Shown piece by piece: positions 47,801 through 59,800 of a stretch of 64,000 nucleotides of DNA (position 1 is the first letter of the stretch; the number at the start of each line of letters is the position of its first letter). A program made the position numbers and the translations under genes. The stretch comes from Fragum whitleyi (Eukaryota > Mollusca > Bivalvia > Cardiida > Cardiidae), in assembly GCA_948146395.1 (NCBI GenBank), contig OX411548.1, forward strand, positions 61,089,020-61,153,019, read 5' to 3'. Under the pieces are notes generated by a model. The model did not search any database. It worked only from the letters and a program-made list of their open reading frames with translations, and had not been told where the DNA came from.

Positions 47801-50800
47801 CAAAAAATAAGACTGTAAGGGTATAGGTCTATTGTTTAAAGAAGAATATAAAATATTATCATACCATATCATCTGTGTATTCCTTAAACCATTCTTCTCT
47901 AAGATCATCACTTGGTACAGAACAGTAGCGAGGATCATGTTTTATTTTGTGTTTCACATCGTCCAATTTTGACGTACTAGTAATGTCTGGCGTTTCCCGT
48001 AACAACTGCGTGAAATCTTCCTTGAGCTGAAAAAAAGTTTTTTTTAAATAAGTTTCGCGTCCTTATAAGAAGATATTAGCTTCAGCCACAGCTTAGTCAT
48101 TCTTCTATAAGTTATTAATTGACCAATAAACAGAAAAATTTTACAATGGACCAATTTTAAAGAAGCCACAGACGAAAAAAATGATTTTTCAGTTAACTAA
48201 ACTTTTGGGGAAGAAAATACAATGGACAATGCTGTATTAAACAATTTCATTATTAATGAATATTCTGAGGCCTTTTCTCACAATTTTTTTTTTCCACAAT
48301 TAACTATCTTTTCCAAAGAAGATTCTTGAGGGGCCTAAAATAGTGGAATTTTGTAAAAATATATATATCTTTTAATGAAAAAAATGTTTGAATACTTTTT
48401 CAGTCTTTTTGGAAAGAAAACACTAGCAAGCATTTTGTTCATTGTTCATAGTGTTTTCTTGGGCTTTTTCTTACAAGTAAATTCTTCTCAATTTAAAATG
48501 TTTACCAAAGTAGATTCTTAATGGGGCCTTATACAGAAGAATAGTGTGGAAACAAATTTAGTAATGACCAAATGCAGAAGAGTTGTATGAATGCTTTGGT
48601 TTGTTATATAACTACAAAATTTAAAGCTAACCAAGACTCTTTTTGCTTTAGACACAAAGTACCAATTCAATGCTAGTGTAGTTTTTGAAGTAATATATAC
48701 ATTGCGTACCTTAAAAGGTAAACAGGACAGTCCCTTTGTTGAGATTTAAGAAACTCTATTTGGAATTATGAAGAAAATTCAAACTTCATTAAAAGTCAGC
48801 CAAGTCTTAAGCCAAAATAATCCCAAACCCTGAAATTTGATGCAAACTAAGAGAGGCTCTGCAGAAGTGTAATAGAGCATGCAATAATCCTAATTTAAGA
48901 AAAACATGTATGTCATTTCATTTTTCACTTAGGAAAAAAATCTCAGCAAATTCATTTGACAATTTGAATGCCATGATCATTGTGAGATGTACAACTTAAC
49001 AACTAGAATACAAATGAAAATAATCACCAGTTTAAGAATTGAATTTAAAAATTTGGAGCCCAAAAATGAATGACCTTTAGATGTGATAAGGACATTTGAC
49101 TTACAACAAACAGCTAATTCAAACACCACTCCTGTTTCGAGGGCAATACCTCTGCCAAAAGAACCAACATTTATTGTTGGTTCTAACAAAAACTTAACCT
49201 CAAGTGTAACTTTAACCTATATGATACAGGTCTAATCATAGACAAAGTGATTGGTAGATTGACTGACTAGCACATCTACAAAGTACATACTATATATCAA
49301 AGTATTTTGTGCTTGATGAACTGATCAAACAAATTCTTTGGACAGGAAGTAGCCACAGAGTTTAATCAGAATTTATTTTCCCTGCTATTCATTATTCTTT
49401 CATGAACACTAATATGCATCTCCAAGAACTACCAAAAAATTGCTCATTTGCTTAGAAATAAAGCTTTATGTGACAATAGCTCAGTGCAAAAACAGGTGTT
49501 ACTGCCTATAGGCAGTAACACCACTGTTTTGTGCTGAGCCATTTTTGAGACTCGCAAATCTACAAAATCTCATACACATGCAGAACTAATTAACTAATTG
49601 ATCATCAAATTTCCAAGTTAGAACTAGAACTGTCGCAGAGCGGACTTATATCCCCCACAAGCACTTTGTCAGAATGCAAGTGCTATTATGGCAGGATGTG
49701 TTTGTATCAAATATTGAGGTCATATGCAGCATTTGCATGAAGTTTCGTGATTCTAGGTCGCTTGGTTTTTGAGTTAGAGTCCAGAAATGAAAATTGAACA
49801 AATATTGACTGTGACCTTGACCTTTGACCTATATATCCCAAAAACAATAGGGCACTTCCTTGGATCATAAGCAAAATTTGCATAAAGTTTCATGCTTGTA
49901 GGTCACTTGGTTCTCGAGTTAGAGTCCGGAAACGAAAATTGAACAAAGGCTGACTGTGACCTTGACCTTTGACCTATGTGACCCAAAAATAATAGGGCAC
50001 TTCCTTGGGTCATAAGGAACATTTGCATAGAGTTTCATGCTTTTAGGTCACTTGGTTCTTGAGTTAGAGCCAGAAACGAAAAGGTCTACGGACGGACGGA
50101 TTGACGGACGGATGGACAGAGACAGACATGGTGAAACCAATATACCCCCCTCTACTTTGTAGGTGGGGGGTATAACAACAGAAAGATGGGTTGTCAAATA
50201 GATGGGTTGGTGTTGTGGGTTAAAACAGACTTTAATGTTAGTAAGTGATGTGTGATTTGCATCCATGACTGATGATTGGTCATTCAGAACACAATGGACA
50301 AGTAACCATGCCAACAAGTAACCATGCCAACAAACAAATGTTGACCTTGTTGATCACTGGCCCTTTTTGCATCATTTCTTGTATTCCTGGCAGCTCCCAT
50401 TTTTGGACAGGCTTAGGTTTCTATAAGATAAATAGTTGACCAGTTCAATAACTGGCATATATTTTCTTTTATATTGGATTGTATATAGATGAAGAGTTTA
50501 ATAAATTCTGTATTTTATGAGCACAAATTTTCATTCTATTTATAATTTGACCCAAATTTTTGCGAAAAATCGTCATAAATCTTATAGTTCAAAGTTTTAT
50601 TTTTCCGCAAAACTTATAACGCTGTTTAAAACTGACTTCACAATATATACAATATGACGACAATTTTGCGGTTACAAAATAGCGTTGCTATTCGCTCTGA
50701 GCTCATTTGCATAGTTATTATACTAGTGTAATAACACTCGTGTAATATCAAAAATATTCAATGAGTTTATTTCACTCCCATAACGTAAGTCATATTATAA

Positions 50801-53800
50801 CAATAACTACTTACTTGTTCATTGTAAGCTAAATCATCTGTATATTCCTTAAACCATTCCTCTCTGAGAGCATCATTTGGCACGGCACTATAACGGGGAT
50901 CATGGCTGATTACAGGTTTAACATCATTCAATTTACTTGTACTAGTTATGTCTGGGGTATCACTTAATAACTGTTTGTAGTCTTCCTTAATCTGCAATGA
51001 AATTTACATTATTATCAAAACAAGAGGTTCAAGAGGGACTTTAATGCTCTAAAGGACCTTTTCATATAGTATTTTACCATTGATAATGGCTAGTTACAGG
51101 TTTTAAATATCCTTTATCCCAAAAATTACAGAGATTTCTTTGTAGATTATCAGCTGATTATTTCACTACAGAAACTTTGAAATTACATGTTTAAGAATGA
51201 TAAACTTACTATTTTGATTTATCCCTGCCTTCATTAACATTTGAAGTGGAACACTTAAATAGATCGAATCCAAGAACTTTCACAATTTGTCCATTTTAGG
51301 CCATAAACATATAGAATAATCATTTGTTTTTGTGAAATGTTGATAATTTGTTCAATTAGTAATAAATAAATACTGTATTTGCATAAGTGGCTCCATTATT
51401 TGTTATTGTTGTTCACTAAATGAAATATACATAGATCATAAACTGATGCAAGCAATCATTCCCTGTATATAAATTTAAGAAAACAGCTTCCATACCAAGG
51501 CATATATATATTCATTGAACCATTCTTCTCTTAAGGCCTCTGACGGAACAGCAACAAACCGGGGATCTTTATCAATATTTTGTCGAGCTTCTGGCCATGA
51601 AGATTGGCTGTGAATTTGTGGTGTATCTCGTAATAACCTCATAAAATCTTTTTTTAACTGCAAAAATAAGAAATAGCTGTATCATCAAACAATTACAAAT
51701 ATGCCTGTCTGTTGAGGTCAGTCCCTATAATGAAATTTATTCGCAAGTCAATGTTTTTTAAGCTTTATAAAAGTTAGGAATTATTCAAGCCTAATCTCTT
51801 TTGATCATTTTGTTACAGATTGGTTTTAGAGATATTTAGTCATAGGTTTTCATAAGTTCATCCTCGTACATAAAATTGTTTCAAGTTTTCCTATGGACAA
51901 AATTTAGAAATTGATTATTGCTATTGGAATCAAACAACATATCATCCAGATATAATAATCATTTAGAACAAAAAAGCCCTTTAGAAAGCTATTTTCTTTA
52001 GCAAAAAGTTTTTGATAACAGTTGTTAGAAGAAAATTGTTCCTTAAATAAACATTGTCCCAAAAGCCAGAATTACATAAGGAAACTTCTAATTAACTTTT
52101 CTTCTGCGGTTGTTTCCAGCATTTTCCAGCTGTGCACAAAATTTTAGTGAACAGAATAGACTAAGCTCAGCCTGCACATCTGTGCAGGCTGACCTTAGTC
52201 TACACTACCCTGCCTTCTATCCAATCATTGTGTGGAAAACCTTTACTAGGTTGTTTAAAATGTCCTGAAATAAGTGATTGTTTGAAACAAAATTTAAACT
52301 CAGCAGGGTTAATAATTTTCTACTCACCTGATCTTCCTTCATTTTGTCCATTTTATCTTCCCCTGGTGGCCTCTTTACGAGACCATCTTGACCTAGAGTA
52401 CTTGAGTCAGGATCATAGCCTGTCGTCGCATTTGGATCTCTTACTTGACCTAGGTAATCTTTCTCATCAGTTGGTTTCTTTTTATCCACTGAAATTAAAA
52501 TATTTCTCTAATTAACTCAAAGTAAAAGGTGAAAAAGATGGCAAATTGTCCAAAGATATGCCTATTGAAGTGCTGGATGCCCAGTTATTGCTCATTGGAC
52601 AGTAAAATCACATGCCAAAATTTATCAAATAATTATCAAATTATTATCATAATTTCAAGCCAATAATTATCTTCAAAACTTTCCTCAAGTATGAAATAAA
52701 ATTGTTGTATAATTCTGGTACACTGTATGAACGTATATAAACTCAATTTTTGAGTTAAGAGCAAATGTGTCAGTTTAACAAGGAGTACGCATTTTGAATG
52801 CAATTTGAGAGCCCTCAAATCACTATCAAATAGAATGTTACCAAATTTATTATTTTTGCCAGTTTCTATGATGCAGTATTCTATTGATTTTTTACCTTTG
52901 GATATGTTTCATCATCTCCAAGTCACGATTGATAGCCATTCCAACAGTATTAAATTGTTAAAAAAGCTATTTCTAAAATCAAATTTCAAACCTTTCTCTA
53001 TGTAGAGAATTTTTAATTTCAATAATTTATTTCAAGTTCTAAGAGTATCTTTGAAAAACTTTTCTTACCGAAGAATGCTTACTCTTAACAAATGTTTGAT
53101 TGAGAGATGGAGAGAGTATTTGTTGATATAATGGAGGTATGAAACTAAAAACCTGATCACAATATATGAATATGTGAAGCAATTACTCTCTGCATATCTT
53201 AAAAGTTAATATTTTGGGACAAAAATGTAAAAATATCAAACAAATTTCTTACAGTATTACATTTTGCGGAAGATTACAAAATAGCACCATACTCAAAATT
53301 GTTTTTATTGAACAAGATGTGTTTGTGAAACACGAATGCCCCCGTAACGGCATTTTTTTCAAAGTTTGACCTTGACAGATGACCTTGACCTTGTCACATG
53401 ACCTTGACTTTGGTACCAGTGGATGCAGATCACTGAGATCTATCATCATGTCAAATATTAGCTTTGTATCTTGAATGGGCTTGAAGATATTGGCAAGGTT
53501 AAGTTTTCGGGTTAAGTTTTTGGATGGACAGACAGACGGACATGAGTAAAACAATATGCCCCCGATCTCTCGATACTAGGGCATAAAAATAACACTTATT
53601 TTTCAGGCAATCAGTGTGCACGAAAGTTGCTGGAATCATACAGAATTAAATTAACAATAATTTCACTTTAAATGGCTAGCGGTGACTATTGAGTTCAAAA
53701 TTAGTATCACATAAGTATTGTGATAGTAAAGTTGCTAATGGAATAGTATTGCGATAGTCAGAAAACTATTGCAATACTATCACAATAGTTGTCTTTACAG

Positions 53801-56800
53801 AAAAAATAGATAATAATTAATGTTCAGCATCATACCTTTTATTAGGCAGTAACTATATATTGTTCTTGTAAGATGCTGTTTACCTTGTATACAATAGCGA
53901 GTAAATGATCAAATAAGTTAATTATAGATATTCCCTGAAAAAGAATTGGCTTTGACCTCATTCTCTAATGAAAACATGCAGAAAGGCAGCATTGTAACAT
54001 ATTACTACATTTAGTTCTACTTTCATTTTCATAAATACTATTGTAATCTATCGATAGTCAGAGGAACTATTGCAATATTTATTGACTTGAAAAAATGCTA
54101 TAAACCTATTGCTATTGCAAGGTAAAATATCATGATACAGTGATAGTTTGACCTATTGTTACACCACTATAAATTACAAAGACAGATTTTCTTACTTCCA
54201 TCGAGACTCTTTGATTTATTATGACCCATATTGAGAGATTTTCGTTCAGCAGTTCGCATAATGTGTGGTTCTTCTCTGTCTGCCATCTCAGCCGCTTCAC
54301 GAGCTTGAGCTGCCGTTCTTCCTGAATAGCGGAATTTTGTGTTGAATCTGGGAAACATTGTACTGGAAGGTGGGGCATCTGCATCTTTCAATCTGAAAAT
54401 AAGAAATATTTTGTCTTAACAAAAATTTGTTTAAAACAATTTTCTCAAAAATGCATTGGTAATGGTCAATAGACATCCTTCAGTTATATTGAGGAGGCTG
54501 GAGAACCTAACAATGGATTCCTGGTATTTCTTTCACCAGCACTACCATTACATCCCTTCCTAACCTTCAGTTGCAATCTTCCTGGGTTAACATTTACCAA
54601 CTCATTGGTTGTAGACAAAAGTCTGAAAAGATATATGCAACCACCAAGGATTCAAGGATTGAAGCATATTAATGTAAATGATTTTAAGATATCATTACAG
54701 TAATTTGTGAACAGTATGTCATAGAAGTCATTTGTTCTAAAAAGATGCTTTCTTGTAATACTAACCTGAAGAATGCATGATGTTCTACACACAATTTCCA
54801 TAGACGTTTGGCTAATTTATGATTTTCACATTTAAAACCTATCGTTTTTTCATTGGGGTTGAACTGAAAGAGAAACAGAAATATCATTATGATTAAATAC
54901 GAATAAATGTGAAAAATTCAACCAAATTTTTTTAAAATATAATGCACAATATACTTCTGTCAATTTTTAAACCGCTTACTTTCTCTTCTGGGAATTTCTC
55001 TAAAATTAGAATTTTCCCCTCAAAAATCAATGTTTTAAATGTTACAAGTGTCTCGCATCGGAGTATTTATGTTAACAATCAACGACTTTTGATTATCAGC
55101 TTAATGACTGCTTTTTGAATTTATTTTCTTTGTGTTCTTTTAAACATTTTCAAATGACAATTAATCCTGAAAAGTAGTCTATTAAAAGTTGGTTTAGGAT
55201 TCCAATTGCGTCTAAGAAATGACATACTCAATTTGTAAATTTATAACACATGAAAGACAGCCAAAAAATATTATTTTGTACTTTGACCACAGTTGGTACA
55301 AAATTCTACAGAATAAGCCTCTAGACCAAGATTTCCTCCTATACTTTCATTCTTGGAAGAAGGATCCTGGAAATGCTTTACTAATTTCTAACAAACCGAT
55401 TTCAAAAGCGATCATTAGTTGATTTTTCTCTTCCAGCTAACAACTGGTAATCGATTTTGATTTGAAACTGATTGCCAAACACTACTGAAAAAAAGAAACA
55501 GACTTACCTCCCCTGGGCGGATCTTGATATAAAAATGGTTTCCTTTATACGATAATTTAAGTATCTTGGGCCACATAAAACGATTGATGCGTAGTCTATC
55601 CTTATAAAGAAGCAATCCACTAGCACAGATCCCTAACTGTATGTCCTTGTTCTCAGAGTCCTGAAAAACAGAATCCAAAATCATTTGTCCATAAATTAAT
55701 TCATGAAATGACTTATTGCATTCTAAGAAATTGTCAATAAAGCTCCTTTTCCCATGTTTTCTAAAAGAATGTTCCAAATAAAGATAGTTGTTAGGTCATC
55801 CTTTTGAGGGCTGAATGAGGGCTCTGTACAAAACTACCGTTTTCATAGGTACTTATAGTAGTTTAAGGCTGAACTCTCAAAATACTCAGACCAGGCTTTA
55901 TAAAGATAAACCTTTGTTATGTGCATACTGTAAAAATTCTAATAGAGCCCTGTGCTCTAATAAAACCCCATCCCTTTTTACGTGGTTTTAATAGACCATT
56001 TTTGATGTGATTTTTCAAACTTTTGAAGCCTCTAGTAAAGGCCTATATCCACAAAATCAAGGTCACTAAAATTCAACAGAGGTTTTATGCACCATTTCCT
56101 CAATCAAATATTAAACTTTTGTGCGGATTATGTTTATTTTTGGCCATTTTTCATGATCTTAACATATATCGATGGCTCAGCGTAAATCAGTTGTTACTGC
56201 CTTTATGTTTCTAGGCAATAAAAACTGTTTCGCACTGAGCAATTGAAATATAGCTCAGTCTCTAATAAACACCCATCCCTTTCTAATAAAAATACAATGA
56301 TTCTAATAGAACCCAAGGTTCTACCAGAGCTTTTATGGTAAGTATGTTTCTGTATGCCTTACAACCATGCATATTCTTCACAAGATTTATGTTCAATTGT
56401 AATCATCTCAGTAATAAAGCTTACTTATAACAAAAACTCATTAAATATATTCATTGGTTAATTTATCTATATATATTTCAAAGAGATCAATTTTCTAACT
56501 CACCTTTGTATCATGCATATCAACACCATACAAAGCTAATTTTTTAGCATTTTCTAAGAAATGAGCTTCAGCTACAACTGGAGTCTGTCCTCTGAAAGAG
56601 TAAATATTCCATTAAATGGCAACACATCATGTCTACAAAAGAGATCTAAAATTCGCTAAACTATGTAGGTTTACCTTTGATAAAACACTGGTGGTTCCAT
56701 TGAAATAAACTTAGCTCAGGTCTTACCAAAACAATCTAAGCAGTTTCTGGTTTTAGATTCAAATGTGTAAACAGTATATTTTGACAAGTTCTATATTGGA

Positions 56801-59800
56801 GCTTTTCTGTTGTTAACATTTTGAATTTATTGGTCATGATTTTTAGAAGGAATTAAGAAATTGTTAAAGTTTTCTACGCTCTGGTGTTGAATGCTTGATA
56901 ATGGATGAAAAAAGTAAGTTAGGGGGTATATTTAAATTAAAATGCATTTAGAGTTTTAGTTTTTGCCTTGAATTACACCAGAAATATAACAAACAACAAT
57001 GTCAAGGCTTTAGCAATACCAAGGGTTTTATCTTTTCCTAGCGGAAATTTAACCAACCTGTGATGTTTGTGTAGTTCTAGAATTTTATCGAGAAGTTCTT
57101 GTGTCTGTGCGGGGGCAAAATCAAAGTCATTCAAGTATCCTGTTGGGTTCTCATAATTTGGTTCCCAGTCTCCCAATTCTGCCTGAACAGTGTAGGAACC
57201 CAGCAGAGCACAAGTGACAAATGAACATGGAAGTCTGAAACACAAAATGATCTTGGGTTAATCCATTTCCTGATGAAAAATTCCAAAGATGTTTCCAAAA
57301 GCTGTTTCTGCTTTTGGGGAGTCAAAAAGCTGTATTTTTAATATGATGAGCCACCCTACAGTTGCCATTCACAAGAGTACGCATGTCAATTCTAACAAAT
57401 TCACAATTCGATGGCTTACGCGAAACAGTTGTAACTGCCTATATGGTTATAGGTAGTTACAACTGTTTCGCGCTGAGCTATCACATTGAGCCTCACAAAA
57501 CTATCTTTTCTATAACTTAATCTAACTCACAGCAATCGCAGAGCTACAGAGAGTGAGGTTACTTTTTTTTCTAAAATTCAATTAATTCAACAATACTTAC
57601 ACTAACTCTTGAGTTTTAGGTGTTGTATGAAAATTTCTTACAGATATGATTCAAATAAATACCCATAACAAATTGATCCTTTGACATAAAAATTTGACTT
57701 CCATTATCCTCTCTATGGTACCTTTACCCTTGTCATGCTGAATAAATTTTGGCTAACAATATTCTTTGAAATCAAAAGGCAAAAAGCACTGAAATTACCC
57801 ACTTAAGGTCAATTTTTATTTGAAAAACCAAATCTATTGACAAAACTAGTTTGAAAGCTCCTGCAAACGCAGGAATAGTCCAGGTCCAGCATGACAAGGG
57901 TTAAAACCTATTTTTCTTACATTGATTGGGAAATAAGTTCTTACAACTTAGATTAATCCCTTTTGATTCTGCTTCCTGGACAATTCACCAGTATTTGAGC
58001 CAATAATTTTGTGTGCCTGTGAAAGAACTAAGAACAATAGCCACCCCTGGAAATCAAACTTGGAACCTCTTGATCCTGAAGCCGACTTTCTATCTCTCAA
58101 CCAGTCATCATTGCACTCCCATGGCTCAGTGTGAAACAGTTGTAACTGCCTATAAACATATAGGCAGTTGCAACTGTTTTGCACGGAGCCATCAAATTCT
58201 CATCAATCACGAACCTCTGCAAGTGGACTCGGAAAAAGTTGCTCACCTTCCATTGAAGATATCTACACGTAACTGTAAACATAACTGGTATCTAGTGATG
58301 TCTTCTTTCAATGACATTGGGTCTGGCGGATAAAACTTCACTTGGAATTCAAATACCCATGTTCCTCCTGTAAGTAAAATTATAATGCTTACATTTGAGT
58401 CTGTGCGTGACATTTCCAACAATTTCATTTGTGCGTGATGGACAGCCATTGAGCTGTCTGGACAAATACATGGTGCAAATCGATGGCTTAGCACGAAACA
58501 GTTGTAACTCCCTATACACATATAGGGAGTTACAACTAATTCACGCTTAACCATCGAAATATGATTGATTGACTGAATGGGGTTTACGCCGTTTTTCAAC
58601 ATTATTTCAGTCATATGACAGCGGTTGGAGCACTGAACAATGGATTCCTGGTATTTCTCGCACCAGTACCACCATCACATCCTTTCTTAGCCTCCAGCTG
58701 CTATCCCACATAGGTCTACGATTATCAACCCATTTGTGGTAGACAAATTGTTCCAAAGGATGGAGGCAGCCTTCGGGGTCTGCAAATATGAACAGAAACT
58801 ATAGGCTGGAAGCTACTTATTAAGTGCATAATGAAGACACTGATCAGTCTGTGCAAATGCACAGGCTGATCTTAGTCTTAATGCTGCACACATTGAAATT
58901 GTTGAAAATGTCACTCACAGGTTATTTGTTATTGGCAATTTTCCCCAGGTCTTTATTTGAAATTTTTAAATGAAATAAGATAACCTTTTTGTATCAATTG
59001 ATACTCATGTGCTAAATGATCATGAAAGTGACAAGATTTACTACTGGGAAATCAAAACAGAACACACCGTTTTTCTTATGTTCTGTGGCACAAATCTAAA
59101 TGCATAAAATAATTTTTGTTTCTCTGGTATTTTAATTCTAACAATTTAACAAAGAAACAAACTCTTGATTTGAATCAGTTTTAATTCTGCATTAAAACTA
59201 AAACAGTCATATTGCAGCAGCTAGAGATGTTTATCATGGATTGCTGGGATCTCACACCATTTCTACAATGGCAGATCAAGAATTTCTGTAAAGGGGGTTT
59301 GAACATATAAATTTCAACAGGGTTTTAAGGGACAAAGGGACCTGCAAGTCTGAGACACTCACAAAATATTAGCAAGGACTTGCAAAACTATTTGATGTAA
59401 GTCCGTATAGGACTCTCTGGAGAAAAACTTCAGAAAAGAATTGAGGACTGTTTTCATTTTTTTATTCTGAAGTTGATCCCTAAAAGTACATTTCTGACAC
59501 ATTGTGTAGCTAATTCAGAGAACATTTCAATATTTACACACAAAAATTGATGAAAGCTAAAACGAAATAGTCTACATTTATAGCAGGGACTCAAAAACCG
59601 TTTGAGAGTAACCTTATGAACATAAATACTCAGTCCTTCAACCCCCTTTTTTGACGTACAAAAAAATGGTGATTTGTTTCCCTACTATTACCCAATATCA
59701 ATTCAATTTCCCCTTGACAAAAAAAAATAAGTAGGCCTCGGAGGGAGTTCATTTGAACCCCATGAACGGTTCATGATGATGAACCCCCTCTGAATTTGCC

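Noticed and set aside
49477..49545. A microRNA gene
   Set aside because: The stem is almost loop-free and belongs to a repetitive family. Without small RNA data it cannot be separated from a mobile foldback element.
44671..51657. A separate TCERG1- or PRPF40-like gene nested between two parts of a 4.1 gene
   Set aside because: There are no WW domains, no separate start or stop, and exon phases join FA linker to FF1 and FF7 to the C-terminal part on the same strand. It stays open only until transcripts are checked.
58013..58614. 106- and 123-codon open frames around 58.0-58.6 kb
   Set aside because: The plus frame is antisense and crosses foldback hairpins. The minus frame is the real FERM exon 58247-58367 extended into repeats.
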